The position numbers and the translations under genes were made by a program. A model generated the notes under the pieces. That model saw nothing but the letters and a program-made list of their open reading frames with translations. It was not told the origin of the DNA and did no database searches. Of a stretch of 64,000 nt of DNA, positions 26,797 through 35,286 are shown one piece after another (position 1 is the first letter of the stretch; each line of letters starts with the position of its first letter). Source of the stretch: Jeotgalicoccus sp. (GTDB taxonomy: Bacteria > Bacillota > Bacilli > Staphylococcales > Salinicoccaceae); the NCBI GenBank assembly GCA_003513765.1, contig DONT01000004.1, forward strand, positions 298,377 through 362,376, written 5' to 3'.

Positions 26797-28890
26797 ATGA
26801 GTAAAATTAGAATTCATGAGTACGCCAAAGAAACAGGATTAACAAGCAAAGAAATTATCGATTTCCTGGAATCGAAAAATATCGAGGTTAAAAGTCACAT
26901 GTCATCTTTAGAAGATGATGTACTTAAAGTCCTCGATGCTCAGTTTAAAAAGAGCACTAAAAAAGCTGAGGCTAAACCGGCTGCTAAGAAACCTGCAGCT
27001 AAACAGAACAACACGAAACAGAACCAGCAAAAAAACAACAGCAGCAACAGAAAGCAAAACCAGAAAAATAAGCAAAATAATGCGAAACCTAAACAGGCTG
27101 AAGCTAAAAAACAGGAACCGAAACAAGCGGCACCTGAATCAAAACACTTCACATACGAAGAAGGTATCACTGTTGGTGAACTTGCAGAAAAAATCGGTGT
27201 AGAGTCTTCAGTTATCGTAAAAGACTTATTCATGTTAGGTATTGTGACTAACATTAACCAGTCACTTGATCAGGACTCAGTTGAAGTTGTGGCTGAAAAC
27301 TACGGTTTTACTTCTGAACTTGAAGTATTTGTAGATGATACTGATTTGACAAACTTCTTTAACTTAGAAGAACAGACTCTTGACGAAGAACGTCCAAGCG
27401 TTGTGACAATTATGGGTCACGTTGACCACGGTAAAACAACATTGCTTGACTCAATCCGCAACACGAAAGTGACTGCAGCTGAAGCTGGCGGGATTACTCA
27501 GCACGTTGGTGCCTACCAGATTGAACACGGCGACAAGAAAATCACTTTCCTTGATACACCAGGACACGCAGCCTTCACGACAATGCGCGCCCGCGGTGCT
27601 CAGGTAACTGACATTACTATTCTTGTTGTTGCAGCAGATGATGGTGTAATGCCGCAGACAATCGAAGCAATTAACCACGCAAAAGCAGCTGAAGTGCCGA
27701 TTATCGTTGCGGTTAACAAAACGGACAAACCAACAGCAAACGCAGACCGCGTTATGACTGAACTTGGTGAGCACGGTCTTTATCCTGAAGATTGGGGCGG
27801 CGATACTATCTTCGTTCAGCTTTCAGCATTAACAGGCGACGGTATAGACGACCTGCTTGAAATGATTACTTTAGTCGGCGAAATGGCTGAACTTAAAACG
27901 ACGAGCAACATGCCTGCAGTCGGTACAGTAATCGATGCGGAACTCGACAAATCACGCGGACCTGCAGCGAGCCTGCTCGTCCAGCACGGTACGCTTAACG
28001 TCGGAGATTCCATCGTTGTCGGCTCTACATTCGGTAAAGTCCGTGCAATGGTTTCAGACACTGGCCAGCGTATTAAATCAGCAGGCCCGTCTGTACCTGT
28101 TGAAATTACGGGTATTAACGATGTGCCTGAAGCGGGCGACCGTTTCGTAGTTTTCAAAGACGATAAAAAAGCACGTCAAATCGGTGAAGCACGCCACGAA
28201 AACAAGATTATGAAAGACAGAGAAGTAAACCAGAAAGTGTCACTCGATAACTTGTTCGAACAGATGAAAGAAGGCGAGATGAAAGATCTCAACATTATCA
28301 TCAAAGGTGACGCTCAAGGTTCGGTTGAGGCACTTGCTGCTTCACTGATGAAAATCGATGTCGAAGGCGTTAACGTCCGCATCATTCATACGGGTGTCGG
28401 AGCAATTAACGAATCAGATGTTACTTTAGCAAATGCTTCAAGCGCGATTATTATCGGCTTTAACGTCCGTCCGGATGTTAATGCTAAGCGTGCTGCAGAG
28501 CAAAGCCAGATCGATATGAGACTTCACCGTATTATTTATAAGGTTATCGAAGAAATTGAATTTGCTATGAAGGGTATGCTTGACCCTGAATTCGAAGAAC
28601 AAGTTATCGGTAATGTTGAAGTACGCGAAATCTTCAAAGTATCTAAAGTGGGTACAATTGCAGGAGCTTACGTTACAGATGGTAAGATTACCCGTGACAG
28701 CGGCGTGCGCGTCATTCGTGACAGCATCGTTGTATTCGAAGGTGAACTCGATACGCTGAAACGTTTTAAAGACGATGCAAAAGAAGTTACAACAGGTTAT
28801 GAATGTGGACTTACAATTAAGAACTTCAACGATATCAAAGAGGGCGACCAAATAGAGCCATTCATTATGGTAGAGATTGAGAGGAAATAA
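26797..28890 (+). CDS. infB: Translation initiation factor IF-2
   Basis: IF-2 is the GTPase that brings initiator tRNA to the 30S and promotes subunit joining. A short N-terminal helix domain is followed by a low-complexity Lys/Gln/Asn-rich linker (about 50-110). The G domain has GHVDHGKTT near 206, DTPGHAAF and NKTDKP. Domains II-IV follow with the C-terminal tRNA-binding part. It is 697 residues, like S. aureus IF-2. GAAGGGAT precedes the ATG. Confidence 0.97.
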   Translation: MSKIRIHEYAKETGLTSKEIIDFLESKNIEVKSHMSSLEDDVLKVLDAQFKKSTKKAEAKPAAKKPAAKQNNTKQNQQKNNSSNRKQNQKNKQNNAKPKQAEAKKQEPKQAAPESKHFTYEEGITVGELAEKIGVESSVIVKDLFMLGIVTNINQSLDQDSVEVVAENYGFTSELEVFVDDTDLTNFFNLEEQTLDEERPSVVTIMGHVDHGKTTLLDSIRNTKVTAAEAGGITQHVGAYQIEHGDKKITFLDTPGHAAFTTMRARGAQVTDITILVVAADDGVMPQTIEAINHAKAAEVPIIVAVNKTDKPTANADRVMTELGEHGLYPEDWGGDTIFVQLSALTGDGIDDLLEMITLVGEMAELKTTSNMPAVGTVIDAELDKSRGPAASLLVQHGTLNVGDSIVVGSTFGKVRAMVSDTGQRIKSAGPSVPVEITGINDVPEAGDRFVVFKDDKKARQIGEARHENKIMKDREVNQKVSLDNLFEQMKEGEMKDLNIIIKGDAQGSVEALAASLMKIDVEGVNVRIIHTGVGAINESDVTLANASSAIIIGFNVRPDVNAKRAAEQSQIDMRLHRIIYKVIEEIEFAMKGMLDPEFEEQVIGNVEVREIFKVSKVGTIAGAYVTDGKITRDSGVRVIRDSIVVFEGELDTLKRFKDDAKEVTTGYECGLTIKNFNDIKEGDQIEPFIMVEIERK

Positions 28891-28892
28891 TT

Positions 28893-29240
28893 ATGTCAAC
28901 GAGAAATGAACGCATAGCAGAAGAAATTAAAAAAGTGCTTAGCGAAGAAATCCGTACAACAGTAACAGATAAAGAACCGGACATCGGTATGGTTACAATT
29001 ACCGAAGTCGAAGTAACGAAAGAAAATGAAACAGCGACGGCCTACTATACGTCTTTAAACAATAATAGAGAATTCGTGCAGGAAACGCTCGATAAGTTCA
29101 ACGGCTTATTCAGAAAAGCGATTGCATCTAATATTCGTTTACGTAAAGCGCCTGAGGTTAAATTTAAATACGATACTTCAATCGACTACGGTCAAAAAAT
29201 CGAATCACTGTTAAGCGACATTAAAGACCAGGGTAAATAA
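28893..29240 (+). CDS. rbfA: Ribosome-binding factor A
   Basis: RbfA binds immature 30S subunits and helps 16S 5'-end maturation and cold adaptation. The 115-residue protein has the KH-like fold landmarks (MVTITEVEVTKENETATAYYT, then RKAPEVKFKYDTSIDYGQKI). It starts two bases after the infB stop; GAGAGGAAA at the end of infB is its ribosome site. A terminator follows, ending the rimP-rbfA operon. Confidence 0.95.
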   Translation: MSTRNERIAEEIKKVLSEEIRTTVTDKEPDIGMVTITEVEVTKENETATAYYTSLNNNREFVQETLDKFNGLFRKAIASNIRLRKAPEVKFKYDTSIDYGQKIESLLSDIKDQGK

Positions 29241-29255
29241 TCTTAACAATATAAG

Positions 29256-29302
29256 CCGCACTCGTTTTCCCGGCCGGGAGTCGGGTGCGGTTTTATTTTT
29301 TT
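29256..29302 (+). terminator. Intrinsic terminator of rbfA
   Basis: A 9-bp outer stem (29256-29264 with 29282-29290, one G-U) encloses an inner palindrome TCCCGGCCGGGA (29268-29279). TTTT and a second seven-T run follow. Confidence 0.85.
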
Positions 29303-29326
29303 ACATAAAATAAGCAGGTGAAGATA

Positions 29327-30280
29327 ATGGCAAACAATAATATACACGGTGTTATTCCTGTCGATAAACCCGCAGGCATGACTTCCCACGACGTCATTTA
29401 CAAAATGCGGCGCGTACTCGGTACGAAAAAAGTCGGTCATACAGGAACGCTCGACCCATCCGTTACAGGTGTGCTGCCGATTGTTATCGGAGACGCGACA
29501 AAACTGACTGAAATACTCCAGCAGCGCGACAAACGCTACAGCGCGACTGTCACACTCGGGCGCACAACAGATACTGAAGATGCGACAGGTAAAACGATGG
29601 AGACCGCTGAAGTCATTGAGGGCAGCATTACTAAAAAGGATGTTCTGTCAGCCATTGAAAAGTTCAAGGGTGACTATCATCAGATGGTGCCGCTGTACAG
29701 CTCAGTCCGTGTAAATGGACGTAAATTGTACTGGTATGCACACGAAGGTATAGAAGTTGAACGGCCGTCCCGCACAGTCCAGATTAAAAATCTGGAACTC
29801 ACGTCAGACGTCCGTTACGAGGAAAAGACAATATCATTTGATATCGATGTGACATGCTCAAAAGGCACTTACATCCGCACGCTTGCAGTCGATATCGGCG
29901 CTGCACTCGGCTTTCCCGCACATATGTCTTACCTCCGCCGGACAGGTTCATGCGGGTTTTCAATTGACGAAGCGATTCGTCTGGATGATTTACGAGACGG
30001 AACAGTTAAAGCAGAGCCGATTCCAATCATCGATATGCTGGACGATATATTAAAGAGTGACATACAAAATAATGAAGATTTATTATTCCAAATCACACAC
30101 GGGCAAAAAATAGTAAAAAGTGATATATTAACAATGCTGGGGTTAACTGAACTTGATACTATATTATTTACCCGCGGTGATATGCCGCTCGGAATTTATA
30201 AAACACATCCGGAAAAACCTGATCAGTTAAAACCATTTAAAATGTTTAACAACTTATGGGGGACTTATGGAAATAATTAA
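29327..30280 (+). CDS. truB: tRNA pseudouridine(55) synthase
   Basis: TruB converts U55 of tRNAs to pseudouridine. The N-terminal IPVDKPAGMTSHD and the catalytic aspartate in HTGTLDPSVTGVLPI (about residue 39) are diagnostic. KGTYIRTLAVDIG is also conserved, and a C-terminal PUA-like part is present. It is 317 residues. The ATG at 29327 follows GCAGGTGA; the in-frame GTG at 29318 lies within that site. The 3' end overlaps ribF by 14 bases, a usual pairing. Confidence 0.95.
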   Translation: MANNNIHGVIPVDKPAGMTSHDVIYKMRRVLGTKKVGHTGTLDPSVTGVLPIVIGDATKLTEILQQRDKRYSATVTLGRTTDTEDATGKTMETAEVIEGSITKKDVLSAIEKFKGDYHQMVPLYSSVRVNGRKLYWYAHEGIEVERPSRTVQIKNLELTSDVRYEEKTISFDIDVTCSKGTYIRTLAVDIGAALGFPAHMSYLRRTGSCGFSIDEAIRLDDLRDGTVKAEPIPIIDMLDDILKSDIQNNEDLLFQITHGQKIVKSDILTMLGLTELDTILFTRGDMPLGIYKTHPEKPDQLKPFKMFNNLWGTYGNN

Positions 30281-31205
30281 ATTGCACTATCCAAATGATG
30301 AAAAAATTTCAAACATAGAGCCGTCAGCTGCAGCACTAGGTTTTTTTGATGGTCTCCATTTAGGTCATATCGATGTTATCGATACGATGAAGGAGATTGC
30401 AGAAGCTAACGGCTTGAAAAAAGCAGTCATGACATTCGATCCGCATCCGTCTGTCGTACTGGATCCAAAAAAACAGCGTACAACTTATTTAACGCCGTTT
30501 GATATTAAAATGAAGAAACTGGAAGAACTGGACATAGATTATGTTTTCGTGATCAACTTTTCCAGTGCATTTGCAGGACTAGATAAAGATTATTTCGTTA
30601 AGGAATATATTATCGGCAGTAAAATTAAAGAAGTTATTGCAGGATTCGATTATACTTACGGTAAAAAAGGCAGCGGTACAGTCGTTGATTTAAAACAGTA
30701 TGAAGAATTCAATACGACGAAGGTCGACAAGCATGAACTGGATGACGATAAAGTATCGACGACACGCATCCGCGAATATCTCGATAACCATGATCTGGAT
30801 AAGGCCAACGCTGCGTTAGGACGCGCTTACGATATCGAAGGCATCGTCGTACAAGGGGAGAAGCGCGGCCGTACAATCGGCTTCCCGACAGCAAACATCG
30901 AACCAAACTACCGCTACTTTATGCCGGCAAAAGGTTCATATGCTGTCACGATGACAATCGAAAACGACGACACTGTTTATAAAGGTGTGGCGAGTGTGGG
31001 TGTTAAACCGACATTCCATGATAATGCACGCCTGACGACAGAAGTTTACATCTTTGATTTCTCACGTGATATCTACGGAGAAAACGTGACGATTCACTGG
31101 CACCATTTCGTCCGCGACGAAGAAAAATTCGACGGAATCGAACCGCTGATCGCAGCAATCGACTCCGATGCAAAGATCGCACGCGAGATGCTGCAGGATA
31201 AATAG
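30267..31205 (+). CDS. ribF: Bifunctional riboflavin kinase/FAD synthetase
   Basis: RibF phosphorylates riboflavin to FMN and adenylylates it to FAD. The N-terminal nucleotidyltransferase domain has GFFDGLHLGHIDVI and VSTTRIREYL; the C-terminal kinase domain has GRTIGFPTANIEP. It has 312 residues. It starts inside the truB end (14-base overlap) behind GGGGGAC, so translation is probably coupled. A weak terminator follows. Confidence 0.95.
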   Translation: MEIIKLHYPNDEKISNIEPSAAALGFFDGLHLGHIDVIDTMKEIAEANGLKKAVMTFDPHPSVVLDPKKQRTTYLTPFDIKMKKLEELDIDYVFVINFSSAFAGLDKDYFVKEYIIGSKIKEVIAGFDYTYGKKGSGTVVDLKQYEEFNTTKVDKHELDDDKVSTTRIREYLDNHDLDKANAALGRAYDIEGIVVQGEKRGRTIGFPTANIEPNYRYFMPAKGSYAVTMTIENDDTVYKGVASVGVKPTFHDNARLTTEVYIFDFSRDIYGENVTIHWHHFVRDEEKFDGIEPLIAAIDSDAKIAREMLQDK

Positions 31206-31206
31206 T

Positions 31207-31233
31207 CCTGACTTTTAAAGAGGTCCGGTTTTT
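31207..31233 (+). terminator. Probable terminator of truB-ribF
   Basis: An imperfect 8-position stem (31207-31214 with 31221-31228, one mismatch and one G-U) is followed by TTTTT. It is weaker than the other terminators here. Confidence 0.5.
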
Positions 31234-31250
31234 ATCGTGTAAATGAACAC

Positions 31251-31279
31251 TTGAAAAAGGCGTGGGAAACGTATATAAT
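31251..31279 (+). promoter_or_regulatory. Sigma-A-type promoter of rpsO
   Basis: TTGAAA (31251-31256), a 17-base spacer, then TATAAT (31274-31279). It gives a leader of about 75 bases. Confidence 0.82.
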
Positions 31280-31285
31280 ATGACA

Positions 31286-31356
31286 AGTACCGTATCTTGG
31301 CATTGTTGAAACTCCGGCGCATGCTCGGATACAGGTGTATATAAAATATTAGGAGG
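31286..31356 (+). promoter_or_regulatory. rpsO 5' leader with possible S15 feedback structure
   Basis: GTATC (31292-31296) can pair with GATAC (31328-31332). TCCG (31313-31316) can pair with CGGA (31326-31329), and the two pairings compete for two bases. AGGAGG follows at 31351-31356. S15 commonly controls its own mRNA through leader structures that mimic 16S rRNA. Whether this leader does so is inference. Confidence 0.35.
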
Positions 31357-31363
31357 AATTATA

Positions 31364-31633
31364 ATGGCAATTTCACAAGAAAGAAAAACTGAATTAATCG
31401 AAGAGTACCGCGTACACGAAACTGATACTGGGTCACCAGAAGTTCAAATCGCTGTATTAACAGAGGACATCAACACATTAAACGAACACTTACGTACGCA
31501 CAAGAAAGACCACCACTCAAGACGCGGTCTTCTTAAAATGGTAGGTCGCCGCAAACACTTACTAACTTACCTGCGTAACAAAGATGTAGTTAGATACCGC
31601 GACTTAATCGCTAAACTTGGTCTACGTCGTTAA
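31364..31633 (+). CDS. rpsO: 30S ribosomal protein S15
   Basis: S15 binds 16S rRNA early and bridges to the large subunit. The 89-residue helical protein carries the family core HETDTGSPEVQIAVLTEDIN, the HSRRGLLKMVGRRKHLL loop, and a basic end. AGGAGG at 31351-31356 sets the ATG. It has its own promoter and terminator. In relatives pnp follows directly; here a NERD gene and repeats are inserted between rpsO and pnp. Confidence 0.97.
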   Translation: MAISQERKTELIEEYRVHETDTGSPEVQIAVLTEDINTLNEHLRTHKKDHHSRRGLLKMVGRRKHLLTYLRNKDVVRYRDLIAKLGLRR

Positions 31634-31656
31634 TTTATAAATTATTAATAATTTTG

Positions 31657-31687
31657 AACCCGTTCCTTATTGAGGAGCGGGTTTTTT
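31657..31687 (+). terminator. Intrinsic terminator of rpsO
   Basis: An 11-bp stem (31657-31667 with 31673-31683, one G-U), a five-base loop and a run of T to 31687. Confidence 0.9.
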
Positions 31688-31722
31688 GCTGTATCCAAAT
31701 ATTGTAAAAAATCGGTGAGTTT

Positions 31723-31809
31723 GTGTAATAAGTAAACCAGTTTTGCTATTTTTGTGTTTAAGTAACTTTTTTAAAAGGAAATCGCTGTTTTCCCGTATAT
31801 ATAGAGTAG
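31723..31809 (+). promoter_or_regulatory. Conserved upstream element of the NERD genes, copy 1
   Basis: Bases 31723-31785 match 48355-48417 at 61 of 63 positions, and the similarity continues to 31809 (about 80 of 87). It lies 55 bases before the NERD gene start. It contains CTTTTTTAAAAGGA at 31766-31779, a near copy of which (31816-31830) forms the ribosome site, and an AT-rich TATATATAG block near 31796. It is presumably the promoter and/or leader of the gene. No consensus sigma-A promoter is obvious inside it. Confidence 0.7.
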
Positions 31810-31839
31810 AAGGGTCTTTTTTTAAAAGGAGGAAACAGG

Positions 31840-32847
31840 ATGTATTTAAACGACAGAAACACGACGGCGGAACTTTTACATTACAGATCATTGAGTAAGA
31901 GGGGAGTTTTGACTGCCGAGGATAAGCGTAACCTGAAGATATACGAAAGAGGTTTTTCCGGCGAATGTTTATACGATAAAATATTCGATGAAGTCGGACA
32001 TGACAATTTGTATGTTTTTCGGGATGTTTATCTTGCTGTGGCTAAATCAGGCGCGCAGTATGACAGTATTATAATTAGTAATGACGCTCTGATTGTTAAT
32101 GAGATTAAGAATTACAGCGGCGAGTATCATTATAAGGACGGCAGGCTGATTAGAAATAATGAAGTCGTTCCTGATAATCCATTTACGCAGGTGGACCGGG
32201 CAGTCGGTAAGCTGTACCGAATAAGCCGCAATGCTAAAGTTACTGTAGATATTAAGGGGAAAGTGATTTTTCCAAACGATGATTTCAGATTGTATTCGGA
32301 AGATACTTCAATTTGGAAAAACCTCGTCATCCGTATGGATATGAAGAAATATTTCAGGCAGTTTAAAGACAGTTATAATACAGAAAAGGCCGATCGGCTG
32401 GTGGGGTTGATACGGAATCATGCCGCAGAGAACCCGTATTTTAATGGCAGTTCGAATGTTGGGCAGATTCGTAAAGGACTGTACTGCGGAGAATGCGGAA
32501 GTTTTGAGCTGGAGAAGGGCAGGTTCCAGTTAACATGTTTGAAGTGCGGTACAATAGAGAGTAATGAAACGCACCTGCTCCGAGCGATGAGCGATCATAA
32601 GTTTCTGTTTTACAATCATCCAATGACGAAGCGGTCCATACTGGAGCTCATAGACTTCCAACTTCATAAAATTACAGTTCTTCGTGCACTTCAGAAACAT
32701 TGTGATGTAATAAGAAAAGGAAGACAAACATCATATACTTTTAAGTATTATGATTTCAATACAGCCATCACAAAAACCAAAAAAGTCCAGAGATATAAGG
32801 ATAAAGTGAGTGATGTGATAAAGGAACCGAACGATTTCATCCTATAG
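31840..32847 (+). CDS. NERD domain and zinc-ribbon protein, paralog 1
   Basis: A 335-residue protein with a nuclease-related (NERD) domain and a C4 zinc ribbon. The PD-(D/E)xK-like residues are visible: Glu42 in GECLYDKIFDE, Asp75 in QYDSI, and Glu88-x-Lys90 in NEIKN, with Gln117 as a possible further motif. The zinc ribbon has Cys216, 219, 233 and 236. The remaining C-terminal 90 residues are not recognised. No membrane segment or signal peptide is seen. AGGAGG precedes the ATG. About half of its residues match the paralog at 48475 with the same numbering of key residues. A nuclease role in foreign DNA or DNA damage is possible but unproven. Its stop overlaps a repeat array. Confidence 0.85.
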   Translation: MYLNDRNTTAELLHYRSLSKRGVLTAEDKRNLKIYERGFSGECLYDKIFDEVGHDNLYVFRDVYLAVAKSGAQYDSIIISNDALIVNEIKNYSGEYHYKDGRLIRNNEVVPDNPFTQVDRAVGKLYRISRNAKVTVDIKGKVIFPNDDFRLYSEDTSIWKNLVIRMDMKKYFRQFKDSYNTEKADRLVGLIRNHAAENPYFNGSSNVGQIRKGLYCGECGSFELEKGRFQLTCLKCGTIESNETHLLRAMSDHKFLFYNHPMTKRSILELIDFQLHKITVLRALQKHCDVIRKGRQTSYTFKYYDFNTAITKTKKVQRYKDKVSDVIKEPNDFIL

Positions 32848-33003
32848 TAACAATGAGCGAGTTTCATAGTGAGGTAGACGGATCTAAGTAACAATGAGCG
32901 AGTTTCATAGTGAGGTAGACGGATTTAAGTAACAATGAGCGAGTTTCATAGTGATGCAGACAAATCTAAGTAACAATGAACAGCTTTCATAGTAAAGAAA
33001 CCG
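32846..33003. repeat. 41-bp tandem repeat array, family B (about 3.8 units)
   Basis: Units start at 32846, 32887, 32928 and 32969, exactly 41 bp apart; the first begins inside the stop codon of the NERD gene. Units one and two differ by one base, and later units diverge. Each has imperfect inverted arms TAACAATGA and TCATAGTGA seven bases apart. The sequence is unrelated to the other arrays but has the same period. Confidence 0.9.
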
Positions 33004-33010
33004 TCATTCG

Positions 33011-33055
33011 CCAATACCCAAATCACGCCCAAAACCCATCCTCATCCCCAATTCC
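33011..33055 (+). other. C-rich, G-poor tract between repeat array and pnp
   Basis: About 22 of 45 bases are C and only one is G on the + strand. No hairpin or gene is seen. A similar tract lies in the equivalent place after the array downstream of the second NERD gene (49661-49700). Such C-over-G tracts resemble Rho-loading sites, and NERD paralog 1 has no intrinsic terminator. Confidence 0.4.
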
Positions 33056-33083
33056 TTTTTATATATATATTTTAGAACAAAAA

Positions 33084-33092
33084 TGATATGAT
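33084..33092 (+). promoter_or_regulatory. Possible extended -10 promoter of pnp
   Basis: TGATATGAT (33084-33092) fits TGn plus TATGAT. An alternating TA run (about 33060-33071) lies upstream and no good -35 is seen. Confidence 0.35.
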
Positions 33093-33129
33093 AATTATAA
33101 GTGCCAAAGCTAAGGAGAGAAAACAAATT

Positions 33130-35250
33130 ATGAATGAACAGACTAAACAAGTGTTTGAAACTGAGTGGGGCGGTCGCCCGCTTATTATAGAGTACGGGGA
33201 AATGGCTAAGCAGGCGAGCGGTTCTGTACTTGTGCGTTACGGCGACACAGTAGTGCTCTCTACAGCAACAGGGTCGAAAGAACCGAAGAATATCGGTTTC
33301 TTCCCGTTAACAGTAGCATATGAAGAAAAAATGTACGCAGCAGGGAAAATTCCCGGCGGCTTTAACAAGCGTGAAGGGCGTCCAAGTGAAGATGCTACGC
33401 TGACTAGCCGTTTAATCGACAGACCAATCCGTCCGTTATTCCCGGATGGCTACCGTCACGATGTACAGGTAATGTCTATGGTTCTATCTGCAGACAATAA
33501 TGCTTCTCCCGAAATGGCAGCAATGCTCGGATCTTCAATGGCGCTAAGCGTATCGGATATTCCATTTGACGGGCCGATCGCCGGTGTTACTGTAGGTTTA
33601 ATCGATGGGGAGTTTATCATCAACCCGACAGTGGAACAGATGGAAAAATCCGAACTTGAACTTCAGGTTGCGGGTACTTATGATGCAGTGAACATGGTAG
33701 AAGCAGCGGCACAGGAAATTCCTGAAGATATTATGTTAAAAGCGATTCTTTTCGGTCACGACAACATTAAAGAACTTGTGCAGTTCCAAAAAGACGCGAT
33801 TGCACAGATCAATCCTGTTAAACGCGAAGTGACAATCGAACAGATTGACGAAGAATTCCGCGCCGAGATCACAGCTCAGGCTGAAGCGATGGATCTTTAT
33901 ACTAAAATTCAGGAAAACGACAAGCAGACGCGTGAAGAAAATATTACTGCAGTCAAGCAGGATATTATCGCGAGCTTCGACGAAGATGCTGAAGATTATG
34001 AAACATTAGTTTCGGATGCTTCTACAGTATTCGACGAGCTTGTTAAAGCTGAAGTCCGCCGTCAAATCACAGACGATAAAGTCCGTCCGGACGGCCGTGA
34101 ACCAGCTGAAATCCGCCCGTTAAATTCACAGGTGGGATTATTGCCGCGCACGCATGGTTCAGCTTTATTTACACGCGGACAAACTCAGGCGCTATCCGTT
34201 GCAACACTCGGCGGTCTTGGTGAACATCAGATCATCGACGGTCTTGGCGAAGCAGACAGTAAACGCTATATGCACCACTATAACTTCCCGAATTTCTCTG
34301 TCGGTGAAACAGGTCCAATCCGCGGACCGGGACGTCGCGAAATCGGTCATGGTGCATTAGGAGAACGTGCATTACTGCAGGTGCTTCCTAGTGAAACTGA
34401 ATTCCCGTACACAATCCGTGTCGTGTCTGAAGTACTTGAATCAAACGGTTCATCTTCACAGGCATCAATCTGCGGTTCGACGCTTGCATTAATGGATGCA
34501 GGTGTACCGATTAAAGCCCCGGTTGCAGGTATTGCAATGGGACTGGTTAAAAAAGGTGAGAACTACACGATTCTTTCTGATATTCAAGGTATGGAAGATG
34601 CACTTGGAGATATGGACTTTAAAGTTGCCGGTACGCCTAAAGGAATTACTGCAATTCAAATGGATATTAAAATCGACGGTTTAAGTGAAGCGATTTTACA
34701 GGAAGCACTTGAGCAGGCACGCATCGGCCGTCTGCACATTTTAGAAAACATGCTTGCAACAATCAGTGAGCCGCGTGTTGAATTATCAGCGCATGCACCG
34801 AAAGTTGAAGTTATGCATATTAAACCTGCTAAAATCCGCGACGTTATCGGACCGGGCGGTAAGAAAATTAATGAAATTATCGACGAAACAGGCGTTAAGC
34901 TGGATATCGAACAGGATGGTACTGTATTCATCGCTTCAAACGACCAGGATGCAATACAGGCTGCACGTAAAATTATCGAAGATATTACACGTGAAGCGGC
35001 TGTCGGCGAAATTTATAACGGTGAAGTGCGACGCATTGAAAAATTCGGTGCATTTGTTCAGCTCTTCCCGGGCAAAGACGCTCTTGTGCACATCTCACAA
35101 CTTGATACTGAACGTGTCAACAAGGTTGAAGATGTCGTTAAGATTGGCGATGAAATGCGCATAAAAGTTACTGAAATTGACAGACAGGGACGCGTTAACG
35201 GTTCCCGTAAAGTATTACTTGAAGAAGAAAAAGAGAAAAAAGAAGACTAA
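33130..35250 (+). CDS. pnp: Polyribonucleotide nucleotidyltransferase (PNPase)
   Basis: PNPase degrades RNA 3'-to-5' using phosphate and is part of the degradosome-like network with RNase Y and RNase J. Two RNase PH domains flank an all-helical domain (the first with FNKREGRPSEDATLTSRLIDRPIRPLF; phosphate-binding region of the second with GSSSQASICGSTLALMDAGVPIKAPVAGIAMGL, each read in pieces), followed by KH (IGPGGKKINEI) and S1 domains (GAFVQLFPGKDALVHISQ). It has 706 residues from ATG 33130 behind AAGGAGAGA; the longer frame from 33088 is upstream of the ribosome site. It lacks the usual direct junction to rpsO. Confidence 0.96.
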   Translation: MNEQTKQVFETEWGGRPLIIEYGEMAKQASGSVLVRYGDTVVLSTATGSKEPKNIGFFPLTVAYEEKMYAAGKIPGGFNKREGRPSEDATLTSRLIDRPIRPLFPDGYRHDVQVMSMVLSADNNASPEMAAMLGSSMALSVSDIPFDGPIAGVTVGLIDGEFIINPTVEQMEKSELELQVAGTYDAVNMVEAAAQEIPEDIMLKAILFGHDNIKELVQFQKDAIAQINPVKREVTIEQIDEEFRAEITAQAEAMDLYTKIQENDKQTREENITAVKQDIIASFDEDAEDYETLVSDASTVFDELVKAEVRRQITDDKVRPDGREPAEIRPLNSQVGLLPRTHGSALFTRGQTQALSVATLGGLGEHQIIDGLGEADSKRYMHHYNFPNFSVGETGPIRGPGRREIGHGALGERALLQVLPSETEFPYTIRVVSEVLESNGSSSQASICGSTLALMDAGVPIKAPVAGIAMGLVKKGENYTILSDIQGMEDALGDMDFKVAGTPKGITAIQMDIKIDGLSEAILQEALEQARIGRLHILENMLATISEPRVELSAHAPKVEVMHIKPAKIRDVIGPGGKKINEIIDETGVKLDIEQDGTVFIASNDQDAIQAARKIIEDITREAAVGEIYNGEVRRIEKFGAFVQLFPGKDALVHISQLDTERVNKVEDVVKIGDEMRIKVTEIDRQGRVNGSRKVLLEEEKEKKED

Positions 35251-35286
35251 ATATAACTGCCGGAAATTAACAAGGAGGACATCAAT

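Noticed and set aside
31760..31800. AAAGGAAAT in the NERD upstream element resembles a sigma-H -35 box.
   Set aside because: No matching GAAT-type -10 at 11-12 bases in either copy; the similarity alone is too weak.
32846..33003. Family B array could encode a repeat-containing protein.
   Set aside because: Period 41 is not a multiple of three and stop codons occur in every unit.
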